A DNA stretch of 64,000 nt from NCBI GenBank assembly GCA_009667805.1, contig CM019070.1, forward strand, positions 54,148,451 to 54,212,450. The letters run 5' to 3'. The notes beneath the pieces were generated by a model. That model ran no database searches, was not told the DNA's origin, and worked only from the letters and a program-made list of their open reading frames with translations. Positions 44,729-55,419 of this stretch are shown here, piece after piece. This DNA is from Leptobrachium leishanense. Lineage: Eukaryota > Chordata > Amphibia > Anura > Megophryidae. The position numbers and the translations under genes were made by a program. Every line of letters begins with the position of its first letter. Positions within the stretch are counted from its first letter, which is position 1.

Positions 44729-45550
44729 ATGTTTTACTTAATTCGTTTTCTGAAGAAAAAAAAAACCAGCTTAGGGAAGGGGGATCCTGACAAGTGCTTC
44801 AGGAAGGGGCTTCAAGATTTCTGAAGGCAGCCCTGTGTCTGACCACCTCGCTGCAATATCGAGACGCGTTGGGCTTCCAAAGTGCTGTTTAGTGAATGTA
44901 AGACACGGAGTGTAAAATAAATAAAAATAAAATAAATAATAAAACATAATCGTTCATTATTTATTTAATTTTAAAGCAGGACTTTTAAAAGCAGAGTTCA
45001 CTTCATGTCAAGAGCACTAAATAAATCATTGTTTTTGCTGTTGCCTCCTACATGAAAACAAGGCGAAAAAAGAAAAAGAATATACACAGTAAACTTTATT
45101 TTTTTTTATATACTTTACAGTGCATTATTGTTCTCTTATCTAACAAAGCTGAAGCGATGTGAAAGGATCAAGAGCCGCCGTTGCCTGCACGAAGGGTTTC
45201 TTTTCCCCAGATGACGGGAGCGAGGCTCAGGATCTGTGTAGAAAGCGCCGGTGGATAAAAGGGATTGGAAAAAGGCTTGTGGACAACAATGGTGGGAGGG
45301 TGGTAAAGGGTGGAAGTACTGCTAAGAAAGGATCAGTAGATAAGTAAGGCCTCACACCAAGAGCCTGTATACAAACATGGTGGGAAGGAGTTTACCAGAT
45401 AATTCAGACTTTAATGGTAACTAAGCTTGGATTAGTAAACAAACAAGGAGTAAATTTACGGGGTGACTTATCAAAGGGCCCTTGGCTACAAGACTCACTA
45501 ATTTGTTAGTCGGGAAAATCCCGTGTTTTTATCCCTCCAGGTTTCGTGTC
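44729..45550. other. No supported gene
   Basis: AT-rich with a basic 62-residue frame at 45159-45347 that shows no domain or start context. Confidence 0.4.
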
Positions 45551-45556
45551 CTTGTT

Positions 45557-45768
45557 GCAGGGCCTTGGTAAATAACCTTTCAAACGGACCCATTGTAAAA
45601 CTAGTGTACCAATGATTTTCATAATGTATATACAGTATATATACATTTTATAGCAATCGGAAAAAATTCTATATATATGTATAGCATTGCTGACCTTACA
45701 TTATGGAAATCATCTGTACGCTAGTTTTACAATGTGTCTATTTGAAAGGTTATTTACCATGGCCCTGC
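45557..45768. repeat. Palindromic element with about 70-bp arms
   Basis: GCAGGGCCTTGGTAAATAACC at left is the inverse of GGTTATTTACCATGGCCCTGC at right, and pairing continues through ATTGTAAAACTAGTGTACC against GTACGCTAGTTTTACAATG. The loop has TATATA repeats. Target duplication not identifiable. Confidence 0.75.
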
Positions 45769-46014
45769 ATGTGTATATTTATATAATTATATATGTGTAT
45801 ATATTTATAACCATGCACAAAATGTCAATACATTAATCTGGTATTCTTTGCACAAAGGATTATCCATTAAACTCACTATTTTGCAAAATCGACATTTGCA
45901 AAAGTTGAGTTCACGTATAACGGAAAGAATTGCAGAAGTTTGCCGATTCAGTTTTTTTTACTCGAGACGTACAATTCTTTTTGAATATATATTTGTATAC
46001 AATAATCTCTGCTA

Positions 46015-46275
46015 AAAAAGACATCTAGCATGGCATTGATTGAAATGTTCTGTGTGAATGCAGATCCAGGATGCAAAAAAATTGGAAATTGTAGATGTCA
46101 TTTGCATGTCTTACCCAGAGTTCCGTGCTGCATATGGGGAATGTAGCACATGAGCTCTGTGGTGCAGTTATTTGAATTGCTGTGATGTGTAAATGGCTTC
46201 TGCAATAATAAACTTTAATATTTGCAGTGTGGAGGCTTTTAATCTAATTTTTTTGCCCTCCACCACAATTTATAT
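46015..46275 (-). repeat. Unclassified dispersed repeat H, inverted copy
   Basis: The reverse complement matches 48470-48735: GGTGGAGG...AAAAAAATTAGATTAAAAG, CACATCACAGCAATTC, CATTCCCCATATGCAGCAC, then GATCAATGCCATGC. No ORF or inverted termini. Confidence 0.7.
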
Positions 46276-46289
46276 ATACAGTATATATA

Positions 46290-46510
46290 TATTATACTTA
46301 CGTAAGTCCAGCACTCCTTGAAAATCCAAAACCAATATACCTGTATATAGTGCCCTGGTGCAGAAAATCCAAAGTGCTTATACAAAGAGGTAAAGAGGAG
46401 ATGCACCCAAGGGACTTAAATAGGAATAGAAAATAAATCATTTATTGTTTTCTGATAAAACATAGCTCCAAAGTTTTGACACCGAGTGAGCCTTTTTCAA
46501 GGCACTTTTT
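46290..46510 (-). repeat. Decayed hammerhead-like repeat terminus
   Basis: On the minus strand GCCTTGAAAAAGGCTCACTC, GGTGTCAAAACTTTGG precede AACAATAAATG by about 40 bp. The order resembles the core, stem II, GAAA and poly(A)-signal layout of the repeat at 40561, but the catalytic core is lost. Confidence 0.4.
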
Positions 46511-46568
46511 AAGTTAATTGAGTGCGTCCACTCTTTACCAATTTTCATATATATACATGTAGATATAT

Positions 46569-47322
46569 CTTTCGTTCAGCACGCTTTTTTGCGATTCGGC
46601 GATTCAAGCAGGTATTCACCACAGGGTCCCCGAAATGCGCTGAAGGGATCCGCCAAATGCTACCGATAAACCCGCCGAACGCAGCTGACGATCTGCCGAA
46701 TGCCACCGAACAGACTGCTGGACACCGCCAAAATAAGCCCATCAGCCGCCAAACAGGTAAAAAAAAGAAGAAGCCATTTTTAAAAGACGTTTAAAACAAA
46801 AATATGCAAGGAAATAATAAATAATGTCCTATGAATAATAATAAAAAGGTCTGTTACAAAATAAAAAAACACGTCATTTTAAAAAAAATCTGAATAAACC
46901 AATTTGCTGAAAAAAATCGAAAAAAATGCCTAAAAAAAAATTGAAAAAATTAATTAATAAAAGACTTTTTGCTGCAAATGAAAAGAAGAAACGGAATTTT
47001 TTTTTTTACAATGAAACCTATTGGATTTACCTGTCAAACGAAAGCGCTGAATATCTGGGCATTTCGCCAACTTTTTGGTGTTGTTCAGCATTCTCTGAAT
47101 AGATTATCCATTACTTCTCTATGAGACATTTTCACTGTCGCCGAAGGTTCCCACATTGGAGCGATCTGAGGCGAATTGCATCTTATTTTGATGGCAATTC
47201 ACCATTATTTGGTGAATTGGCAGCATTCTGAATACCCAAACTGCCACGAAATTGCACAGTTCGGTGAAATTCACCTTTCGGCGCAATTCGGTGGCAAATA
47301 CGGCACTCCTTGAGTAACCCCC
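46569..47322. mobile_element. Harbinger-like MITE (family A2), same orientation as 39575-40405
   Basis: About 754 bp. The left arm CCGATAAACCCGCCGAACG and right arm GCACAGTTCGGTGAAATTC match the family, and the middle has AAAAGGTCTGTTACA and AAAAAATGCCTAAAAA. The right end is TTGAGTAACCCCC. The left terminus is degraded. Confidence 0.8.
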
Positions 47323-48035
47323 TTTGTGTATTTGGCTGAAAGCAAGGCAATGGGCATGTGGTTTAGTGGAAGCCATGAGTGCAAGGAATCTTTGTGGCTA
47401 TATATATATATATATATGTTTATTATTGCAGAAGCCACTTGCACCAGGGACGTTAAGGGCAGCTGCAGTCAAGCTCACCTGCTACTCGTTCCCCTGCTGT
47501 CGGCTCTGTCCGTCCTCTGTGTGCATTCTTCTTTTTTTTCCCCTTCAGCAGCCTGAGCCCATGCAATTTGCATAGCGGGACGCTCCGCAAATCGTGTAGG
47601 CTGCTAAGAAGTGTGCAGCGCGATGCGTCTGTTCAATGAACAGATGTCCGAGCACTGCCCACTTCCTGAACATTGCTCTTCCAGTGCCTCAGAGGCACTG
47701 GGAGAGCAATGGAATAGCTTGGACCAATAGTAAAGCGCTATTGGTCCAAGCCTTTCAAACAAACACCTACATTGGAGGCAGGTCTCCCATGCATTGATTG
47801 GCTCAGGACAGTCGTGTGACTGCCCTGTCTTGCACAATCAGTGGGTGCAGGGCTGTGCTCGAGGTGTGGCCTCAGTGTCAAACTAGGCTGCCTGGAGGAC
47901 GAGACAGGGATCCTGGGGAGCACCGACAGCAGCCAGATCTTGGGGAGCACTGAACTTGAACCTACGTAACCTATGTATATCTGGCTCTGATACTAGCCAG
48001 TGCCTCACCAGCCACTGACCTCACCGCACGTCACT
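47323..48035. other. No supported gene
   Basis: Moderate GC. An inverted repeat with AGTGCCTCAGAGGCACTGG lies near 47690. ORFs on both strands lack domains. Confidence 0.4.
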
Positions 48036-48039
48036 GACT

Positions 48040-48430
48040 TGCACATCACAGCAATTCAAAGAATTGCATCCCAGAGCTCCTTTGCCACATTCCCCATATG
48101 CAGCAAGGTATTCTGGGTAGGATATGCAAATTACATCTGTCTCACTTTTATGCATCCTGGGTCTGTTATTACACAGAACCCTAAAATCAATGCTATGCCA
48201 CACTGTGGCTTTCTAGCAGAGATAAGGTTTATGCAACTGGTCAAAGCCACTCCTAGGACAGCACTGTTTCTGGCTTCTTGGACCCTCTTCAGCAGGAGCT
48301 AGGCATGACCTGTTGCAGTGGATGCTTGGAGCCGTAGGGTAAATCAGTACTTACAAGGGTTGTGGTGGAGGACAAAAAGTGAGATAAAAAGCCTCCACGC
48401 TATAATTAGTTATGTTTATTATTGCAGATA
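48040..48430 (+). repeat. Dispersed repeat H, rearranged copy
   Basis: 48040-48212 (CACATCACAGCAATTCAAAG to CAATGCTATGCCACACTG) and 48345-48430 (GTACTTACAAGGGTTGTGG to TTTATTATTGCAG) are the two halves of repeat H in swapped order compared with 48470-48735. Confidence 0.65.
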
Positions 48431-48469
48431 TATATGTATATGTATATACTGTACTTATTTAGGTTTATA

Positions 48470-48735
48470 AATCAGTACTTACAAAGGTTGTGGTGGAGGA
48501 CAAAAAAATTAGATTAAAAGTCTCCACACTGCAAATAATAACAATTAATTGTTGCAGAGTCCATTTACACATCACAGCAATTCAAAGAAATGCATCACAG
48601 AGCTTATGTGCTACATTCCCCATATGCAGCACAGAACTCTGGGTAAGCAAATGACGTCTGCAATTTCCCATTTTTTTGCATCCTGTGTCTGCTTTCACAT
48701 ACAACCCTTCGATCAATGCCATGCCATACTAGATG
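48470..48735 (+). repeat. Dispersed repeat H, complete copy
   Basis: Runs from TCAGTACTTACAAAGGTTGTGG through AGATTAAAAGTCTCC to CACATCACAGC and CAATGCCATGCCATAC, matching 46015-46275 in reverse. Confidence 0.7.
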
Positions 48736-48959
48736 GCATATATATATGTATATATATATATAATTTTTTTACTTTAATTAAATTGTATTTATTTATTTTT
48801 TAAACAGTTTATCCAAGAACAAAATTAGCAGAACCAAGATGGGCAACCCCCTACATTAAAATATCTGTGAATAAGCCCGTATTTACCGTAAAGGCCAAGA
48901 CAAAAAAAAAGAACGAATGACCACAACATATTATTTCACAGTGGAAAGGTCTGAATGTG

Positions 48960-49560
48960 GGCAATTCCAGCAATTTTCTCCAATTGTTTATTTCTTAAAA
49001 TGCATCACCCCCGTGTCTCTAGTTTCATTAGCGGGATCCCACAGAAGCCACCCTGTAGGATCAATCAGACGCAGGCAGCCAGACAGCTCCTTGTACTTTA
49101 TTAAAGTGTAATCAAACATCGGTTAAGTGGAAAATAAATATCCAGATCTAATAAGCTGCTCAGTCAGATCGTGTAAATGCAAATTACAAGCTGGTTCCTA
49201 TCTCCCCGCCAGGGGATTGAACAAGCCACAGCAATTGCTTCGTCCGCTGCGATTGTAAATCAGCTAAAATAATGGCTGGATAATGACCAGTTTGCGGTTT
49301 CAAGCAGATAGAATGATAACAAACTGCGTGTATCTCACCAGCTTTTCATTTAGCATCTCATCATGGAGCGAGAAGCCCGACTAACAGCTTGGATGCCTCA
49401 TTAGCTTGTTGTCTGCAGCTTGTAAATTCACAATGCAGCCAGCAGATTACCTGACAATGTCCCTGAATGCAAGGGAAAAAAAAAGAAGAGACAATTCAAT
49501 CCGAGCCATCAAATCCTCCATGAGGGTGCATTGCTATTGATCTATGCCCTGGAACTGCAA
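48960..49560. other. Candidate conserved noncoding element
   Basis: A 500-600 bp stretch free of repeat signals. It has balanced composition and dense developmental-type motifs: CTAATAAGCTGC, GCAAATTACAAGC, CTCATTAGCTTG, CAGCAGATTACCTG, TTCATTTAGCAT. This texture is typical of deeply conserved vertebrate enhancers. No alignment was possible, so the call is tentative. Confidence 0.4.
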
Positions 49561-49877
49561 GGGAATCATAACAATAGATGCAACTCAATAATGGAGGCAT
49601 GCCTATATACATAGGTGCGGCTCTTAGCAGCGTACAGTGGTACACGACCTACAATAGTGTAAAAAAACTGCATTGATCGCTGTCCTTGCGTTAAAAATTA
49701 TACAATGTAGGCAACGCGTGTAAAAAATATATATTTTTTGACAAATTACACAAAATCTTAAAAGCATACATATATATTATTGGGTTCGGAAGGATTCATC
49801 TCCTTTTTCAAAGCATTCAGGGCCAAGGTCTTCCACCTCTCATAAAGGGAATGTGCCTGTATATATATATTTTTTTT

Positions 49878-49950
49878 TAAAGTATTTTACCAGGACGGAT
49901 ACATTGAGATGTCTCTCGTTTTCAAGTATGTCCTGGGTGGCGAGTATGTG
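49878..49950 (-). mobile_element. SINE tail fragment
   Basis: AAAGTATTTTACCAGGACGG, TCGTTTTCAAGTATGTCC, TGGGTGGCGAGTATGT is the reverse of the shared SINE/LINE tail and adjacent SINE body. Confidence 0.8.
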
Positions 49951-50599
49951 ATATATTTTGCCGCGTGTCAATACGTCTCCAGCCTGCTTTATCATGAACA
50001 CAATTTTAAATGAAAATTACATTGAAAGGTGTTTTTTTCAAAATAAGATTAGACTTGCGGCGCGCGCGTTAATATATGTATACCTTTTTAAAAAAAAAAA
50101 TTCCCCTATATCTGTTACTTAACTGCGCGTCTGCGTATCTATTAAGATCTATCATTTCCAGCGGTATAAATATACCTCGTGTACGCGCGCTAATGGTAAA
50201 CGCAGACATCTTTTGTTTTTGCTGATGTTGATTTAGTTGCTAATTGGCGACAGATATTGTCAAATAGGTGGCAGCTTCAGGATTTGCAGCAGCTTCCGTC
50301 TCGGAAAAGGTGCAAAAATTCTTTCGAGGCATGAACCGCAGCGTCAGGCAGGACGTCTTGCTAAATTTCTGCATGATATTTATTGCTGTCGTTAAAGATT
50401 TTTTTTTTTAAATTTAATTTAAGGAAGAGAAGAAGAAGAAGAAGAGAAAAAAAAAAAAAAAAGAGGCAGCGGTAAGTGTATCAAGTGTATCCTTTATTTA
50501 GAGCCCGGCTTGTGCGTGTTTGTGTAGCGTCCCCGCTTTCGGTGTATAATTGAACACACTAGCACTCAACCTATTTAAATAGAAAGAGGGATAAAGGCT

Positions 50600-51200
50600 T
50601 ACTCGGGATCTCTAGGGGAGGCTGCAGAACCCTGCTTTGACTTCTTCTTTTCTCAAGAGTATAAAATGAACAGTAATTAGGCTTTGATACTCTGGCAAAT
50701 GAACAGTAATTAGAATCTGCTACCTCGAGAACTTAACTCCTATCCTCATAGAATATTCACATCATTATTGAACATTTAGATAAGGCAGTCTCTACTTGCA
50801 CAAACATGGCTTGCCACATCCCACAGATGGTAGAGGGAAAGACGAGAGACGATTCACTGGAGCCTCTGGGCCCACAGAGGGGATTTTCTGTTATTAGAAC
50901 CCTACTAGATCAGGGCCAATTATAAAGAAAACTGTCAGTCAAGGGAAAATTGCTACATGATTAGTGAAAAGGACAAAATCAGGTGAAAAGTGTGAATCAT
51001 TCAGGCAGCTTTGATTTGCTAATCAGAAGAAGGAAAAGAACAAGGAACTCCCCAGCTGTATCTCTGGTTTACTCTTTTCATTTTACTATGACCTTCTAAG
51101 CAGTTACTGATATAATCTCTGCAAAGAGGGGGAAAAAAAAAAAGAGGAGAAAAATAAAACAGCGGCTTTCATAAGCGCAGAGACTCGGCTCCCAGCGTGT
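50600..51200. other. Candidate conserved noncoding element with duplicated TAATTA site
   Basis: No repeat signals. AAATGAACAGTAATTAG occurs exactly twice, at 50664-50680 and 50697-50713, 33 bp apart. Further AT-core sites follow (GATTTGCTAATCAG, CATGATTAGTG). Upstream is a purine run (50425-50465). Confidence 0.4.
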
Positions 51201-52060
51201 TAAGGAGGTCAGGCGGTGTAAATGAGATGGAGGGACCCTGCGACAATGACTTGCAACATGAATAATCAAAGCTTGGGTCTCCGTAGCTACAAGGGCAGAA
51301 GATTCCTAACTATGTTAATAGTTTTTAATAGACTTATTCCCAGTGAAGAAGAGGAAGAGAAAAAAAAAAAAAAAAACAATATTATTTTTATTCCGAAAAA
51401 AGAAATAAATAAAAGGACATCATGGGTTTCTCTGGAGAGTTATGCTTTAGATGAAAGAATAATGGTGTTTATTTTCATTTTTTTTTATTATTATCATTTT
51501 TTTTTTATTATTATCTCTCTTTAAACTATGCCTCCTCGCCAAAGCTAATTTGACGCTTTTCGGTTCAAGTTGACAGTGAAGGGTGTGGTAGAACCTTTTG
51601 TCAAGATTGAGTGAGCCTGTGGTTCTTACACTAGAGAAAAAGACAGGTATAGCGACACAGACACATAATGAACGGCATCCAGCCAGAGATTTTGACAGCT
51701 TTCACAGGTGATGCATTGGGCCCATGCTAATTTTGTACCAAGGCATTGATGGATCCCAAAATCTTGACCACATATCCCATTAGCCTCTGTCTCTGACAGT
51801 AGAATAAGGATATTAAAAATCTGTAAAAGAGCAGAAACAAATCTGACTGAAAGGTGAGAAATAGTCAAAGATACACATTGCAAGCTGACGTCTTCTAATA
51901 AAAAAAAAAAAATATGGCTGGTACGTTTCGTTTTGTACCATGAGGGAGCCGGAGATACATTTATTACTAAAATACACAGATTTTAAAGGACTTATTTTAA
52001 TGAAAGGTTCACAAATTTAAAACGCTTTAATATATATATATATATTTATAACCAGAGTAT
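51200..52060. other. No supported gene
   Basis: Includes A and T runs (51360-51375, 51479-51515, 51900-51912). The ORF at 51222-51524 is dominated by these runs and is not a gene. Confidence 0.45.
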
Positions 52061-52079
52061 ATGGACGCATTTGTGGCTA

Positions 52080-52200
52080 AGTACAAAAAAAATAATCTAA
52101 ATTTTATTAGTAATTAAAACGTGTGGACCAACATTTTGGCTCCGTCCAAGCCTTCATCAGGGTCGATGGAGCAGAAACGTTGAACCAGATGTTTTAAGCA
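52080..52200 (-). repeat. Decayed hammerhead-like repeat terminus
   Basis: On the minus strand: CCCTGATGAAGGC, a GGC/GCC stem, CAAAATGTTGGTC, then CTAATAAAATTTAG. The first core CTGATGA is intact, but GAAA is mutated to AAAA. On the plus strand GAGCAGAAACGTTG follows, so part of an inverted copy may be present. Confidence 0.5.
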
Positions 52201-52409
52201 TTGTTAATAAAATTAGAATTTCTAACTTCGTATCAAGTGCATCCATATATGCTGGTTGCATATTTTTCTAGGCTAGTGCATCAGGGCGCATGTTTTTTTT
52301 GTGCTCTATAGGAACGGGGGAGTTCCGGACATGTGTATATACTGTATACACTGCTTGGCCAATTAAAGTCACCACCTGGATTTCACTAAGCAAATAGGTG
52401 CAAGCCTTA

Positions 52410-52845
52410 GGCTAGGGTCAGACGAACGCATTTTTCACGTCTACCGTAAAAAAGTGCGTTGATGCGCCCGAACGCATTTTTTCACAGAAGACGTGATAGC
52501 GGTCATACGATGCACAATTTCAGCCGTGATTTTTTATGGATCCAAACCAGGAAACTTCGGGTGTCTGGACGTTATGTTGGTCGGACTTGAGCAGCGTCTG
52601 ACATCTCCTAATCATACACACACGCCGCTATGTGGACGCAGCGGATGCAACGCACTCTGTACGTCAGTACTAGCGGTTCGATGTTTTTGCAAAAATGCTT
52701 TCATTTGCCGCTTGCGTTGCGCGGCCAAACTTTCGTGCGGCCGTACTTCATGTGTGGGCCTGCGTTGGACGTCATTTGCTTCTACCACGGCCGTAATGAA
52801 GTGTGGCTAAACGCACGTTCGCACTGCGTTCGTCTGACCCCAGCC
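52410..52845. mobile_element. GC-rich Harbinger-like MITE (family D), copy 3
   Basis: 436 bp with ends GGCTAGGGTCAGACGAACGC and GTCTGACCCCAGCC, flanked by TTA at 52407-52409 and 52846-52848. Direct TTA duplication fits the TWA rule of PIF/Harbinger. ORFs across it are shadows. Confidence 0.92.
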
Positions 52846-52969
52846 TTAAAATGGGTAATTACAGCAGTGATTAATATGTTTGATTTGGCAAAAAAAAAGT
52901 CATGTGACTCCCTGGATATACTGAATGAGTAGGTTTTTTCATCAATGTGTTTTTTCTTCCCTGGTGGCA

Positions 52970-53280
52970 CAGCGGACAGATTCCAAGATGGCAATGCCAG
53001 GATTCACCGGGCTCAAATTGTGCAAAAGTGGTTCAGGGAGCATGAGCCATCATTTTCACACATGCATTGGCCCCCACACAGTCCAGACCTTAACCCATTT
53101 GAGGATCTTTAGAATGTGCTGGGAAAGACTTTACACAGCATTGCGACTCTCCCATCATCAATACAAGATTTTGGCGACATATTAATACAACTCTGGATGG
53201 AAAAAATGTTGTGACATTGCATAAGCTTATCGAAATGATGCCACGGCAAATTTGTGTCGCAATCAAAGCAGAAGACCAAC
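52970..53280 (+). pseudogene. Tc1/mariner transposase, C-terminal remnant
   Basis: Conceptual translation gives [18 protein letters not shown], where the second catalytic Asp appears in the DGNARIHRA context, and [14 protein letters not shown] with the third acidic residue, followed directly by a stop codon (TAG). The N-terminal DNA-binding domain and the first Asp are missing. A different family from the Tc1 at 38338. Confidence 0.85.
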
Positions 53281-53330
53281 AAAATATTAGAGTGTTTGAT
53301 TTTTTTTTTGGCCCGGCAGTATATATATAT

Positions 53331-53790
53331 TAAGAATTATACCCCTATTCTCTTCTTACAACTTCTCCCATGTAAGTTACCTTCTTAATACCAACTAACC
53401 CCCCCTCCCCCTCCCTTTTCCCGTAAATGAAAACACAACAAAGTAATTGGCATTTTGAAAAGGTCACGTCTTTTATTACTTAAGGCCAAATTCTTTGCCT
53501 CTAAGGCAGAATTATTATTATCGATCCTCGTATGCCAAATACGCTACACCAGATAACACTGGCAACTGCAATGCACCACAAGCATTGCCCAGAAATAGCG
53601 CCCCACGTGGCTAAGCAGGATGACCACACATCTGCTCATTGTATTTTTATGGCAGATAGCAGGCCGAGAGGATCTGCAAACCAGGAAGGCACCTGAGCTT
53701 GGCCGTATGAAATCACAACTCACCCCGAACCCTGCAGACCCTCCCCCCACTATCGCCCTCCACGTGCCAGGCCGCCTATTTCACCGCTCC
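53331..53790. repeat. DIRS split repeat X1 (outer copy)
   Basis: Starts TAAGAATTATACCCC. The first about 230 bp appear identical to X2 at 54558; beyond 53562 they differ at scattered positions, and X2 has an extra 18-bp AGCCAGATAACACTGGCA duplication. Confidence 0.92.
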
Positions 53791-53814
53791 TCCTTAACCT
53801 AAACCATGTCCATC

Positions 53815-54160
53815 TTAAAGCGCAATCCCCCAGCTGTGGCCGTTCAAACCACCAGCTGGCTTCCTGCCACATGGTAAAGTACCCAATTTAAGTGCAATCC
53901 ACCCAGTTGTGGCCGTAAAAAACCACCAACTGGCTTCAAGCCACTTGGGATACTATCTGATCGATAATAATTGCTCTAAACCATGCTTTTACTCAAAGAA
54001 CAATCCCCCAACCCTGGCCGTTCAAAAACCACAGGCTGGCTTCATGTAACATGGTGTATAATTTGATGGAATAGGTAGACTGACCATGTCCATATTTAGA
54101 CAATCCCCCAGACATGGCCGTATAAACCATGAACCGGGTTCATGCAACATGGCATATTTC
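53815..54160. repeat. Four imperfect tandem units in the DIRS spacer
   Basis: Units begin CAATCC(C/A)CCCA at 53823, 53895, 54001 and 54101. Each contains TGGCCGT, CCAC or CCATG, CTGGCTTC-like and CACATGG or AACATGG blocks, with internal palindromes such as CCAGCTG. They lie between repeats X1 and Y1. Confidence 0.82.
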
Positions 54161-54309
54161 CATATGGGAAACCACGGGCGGTCTTGAATGAGTGGTGAAA
54201 TCACCACTCCATTGCCCCTATCCGTGGCGCTTCTGATGCGTGACCTTTCCATTGTTGTAGAGAACCAGCATCTATGAAAGAGAAACAAACAGGGTGGGTT
54301 GGGTGGGAG

Positions 54310-54557
54310 AAAAGAAAATTAACTGCAATACACAAACTGCCCCACGCCTTGTCTTTTATACCCCCCCTTTCCCCTCCCTCCCATTGTTCCTCTCCCTATT
54401 GCATCCAATCACAAATCGGCCATGCTTCAGCTCATTAAGCAAAAAAGCCCCCATGCCTGATCCCATAGAACAAAGGGAACTCACTCCCTTTCACTCTTGT
54501 GTAATACAGGGATAATTCTTAAACCTTGCTCAATCCTAATTAGTTTCTCTCTCGAAC
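54310..54557. repeat. DIRS split repeat Y1 (internal copy)
   Basis: 248 bp from AAAAGAAAATTAACTGC to CTCTCTCGAAC. It differs from Y2 at 59530-59777 by one base that I can see (TAGTTTCT against TAGTCTCT). Confidence 0.95.
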
Positions 54558-55030
54558 TAAGAATTATACCCCTATTCTCTTCTTACAACTTCTCCCATGT
54601 AAGTTACCTTCTTAATACCAACTAACCCCCCCTCCCCCTCCCTTTTCCCGTAAATGAAAACACAACAAAGTAATTGGCATTTTGAAAAGGTCACGTCTTT
54701 TATTACTTAAGGCCAAATTCTTTGCCTCTAAGGCAGAATTATTATTATCGATCCTCGTATGCCAAATACGCTACACCAGATAACACTGGCAGCCAGATAA
54801 CACTGGCAACTGCAATGCACCACAAGCATTGCCCAGAAATAGTGCCCCATGTGGCTAAGCAGGATGACCACACGTCTTCTCAGTGTATTTTTATGGCAAA
54901 TAGCAGGCCGAGAGGATCTGCAAACCAGGAAGGCACCTGAGCTTGGCCGTACGAAACCAAACTCACCCCGTACCCTGCAGACCCTCCCCCTACCATTGCA
55001 TCCCCACATGCCAGGCCGCTATTTCACCAC
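54558..55030. repeat. DIRS split repeat X2 (internal copy)
   Basis: Begins immediately after Y1 with TAAGAATTATACCCC and matches X1 up to about TATTTCACC. Confidence 0.92.
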
Positions 55031-55419
55031 TCACAATACCTATCTCTTCTCTAGCTGTCCCCTAAATGTAGTACCATAATATCTGGCTTACCCCTCTTTC
55101 TCCTGGATGTCTTTGCTATTCCCAATAACTGCCCCACCCCCTACCTTGCTTCCCTATCCATCTAATCCCTACTTCAATTACGCTGCACCCCGGGGTCGCT
55201 CCTCTCTTGGTGCCAGCAGCATGACTCTCCATCCAGTGCACATAGGAGTGTCCCAGGATCCGCACTCTCATTGCGTGTCCTGAAAATAACCAAAATGTAA
55301 ACTATTAACTGTAATGCACACACACACACAGTGTACCCGAACTGAAAAGAAACCAAAAGAAAAAAGGAAACAAATTATTATTATTAAAACAAAACAATTG
55401 TTCCCCATAAGTTTTCCCT

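Larger units (their letters stand above)
52349..53321 (+). mobile_element. Tc1-like element, decayed and split by a family D MITE
   Basis: The ends CACTGCTTGGCCAATTAAAG and TTTTTTTTTGGCCCGGCAGTA are inverse and flanked by TA (52347-52348 and 53322-53323). About 975 bp, of which 436 are the nested MITE. The 3' half keeps transposase remnants. Confidence 0.82.

Noticed and set aside
44845..44890. Another hammerhead at GAGACGCGTTGGG
   Set aside because: There is an ACGCGT, but no CTGANGA core and no GAAA in the correct order.
51222..51524. 100-residue plus-strand ORF near candidate enhancers
   Set aside because: It is dominated by lysine and phenylalanine runs from homopolymers and shows no domain.
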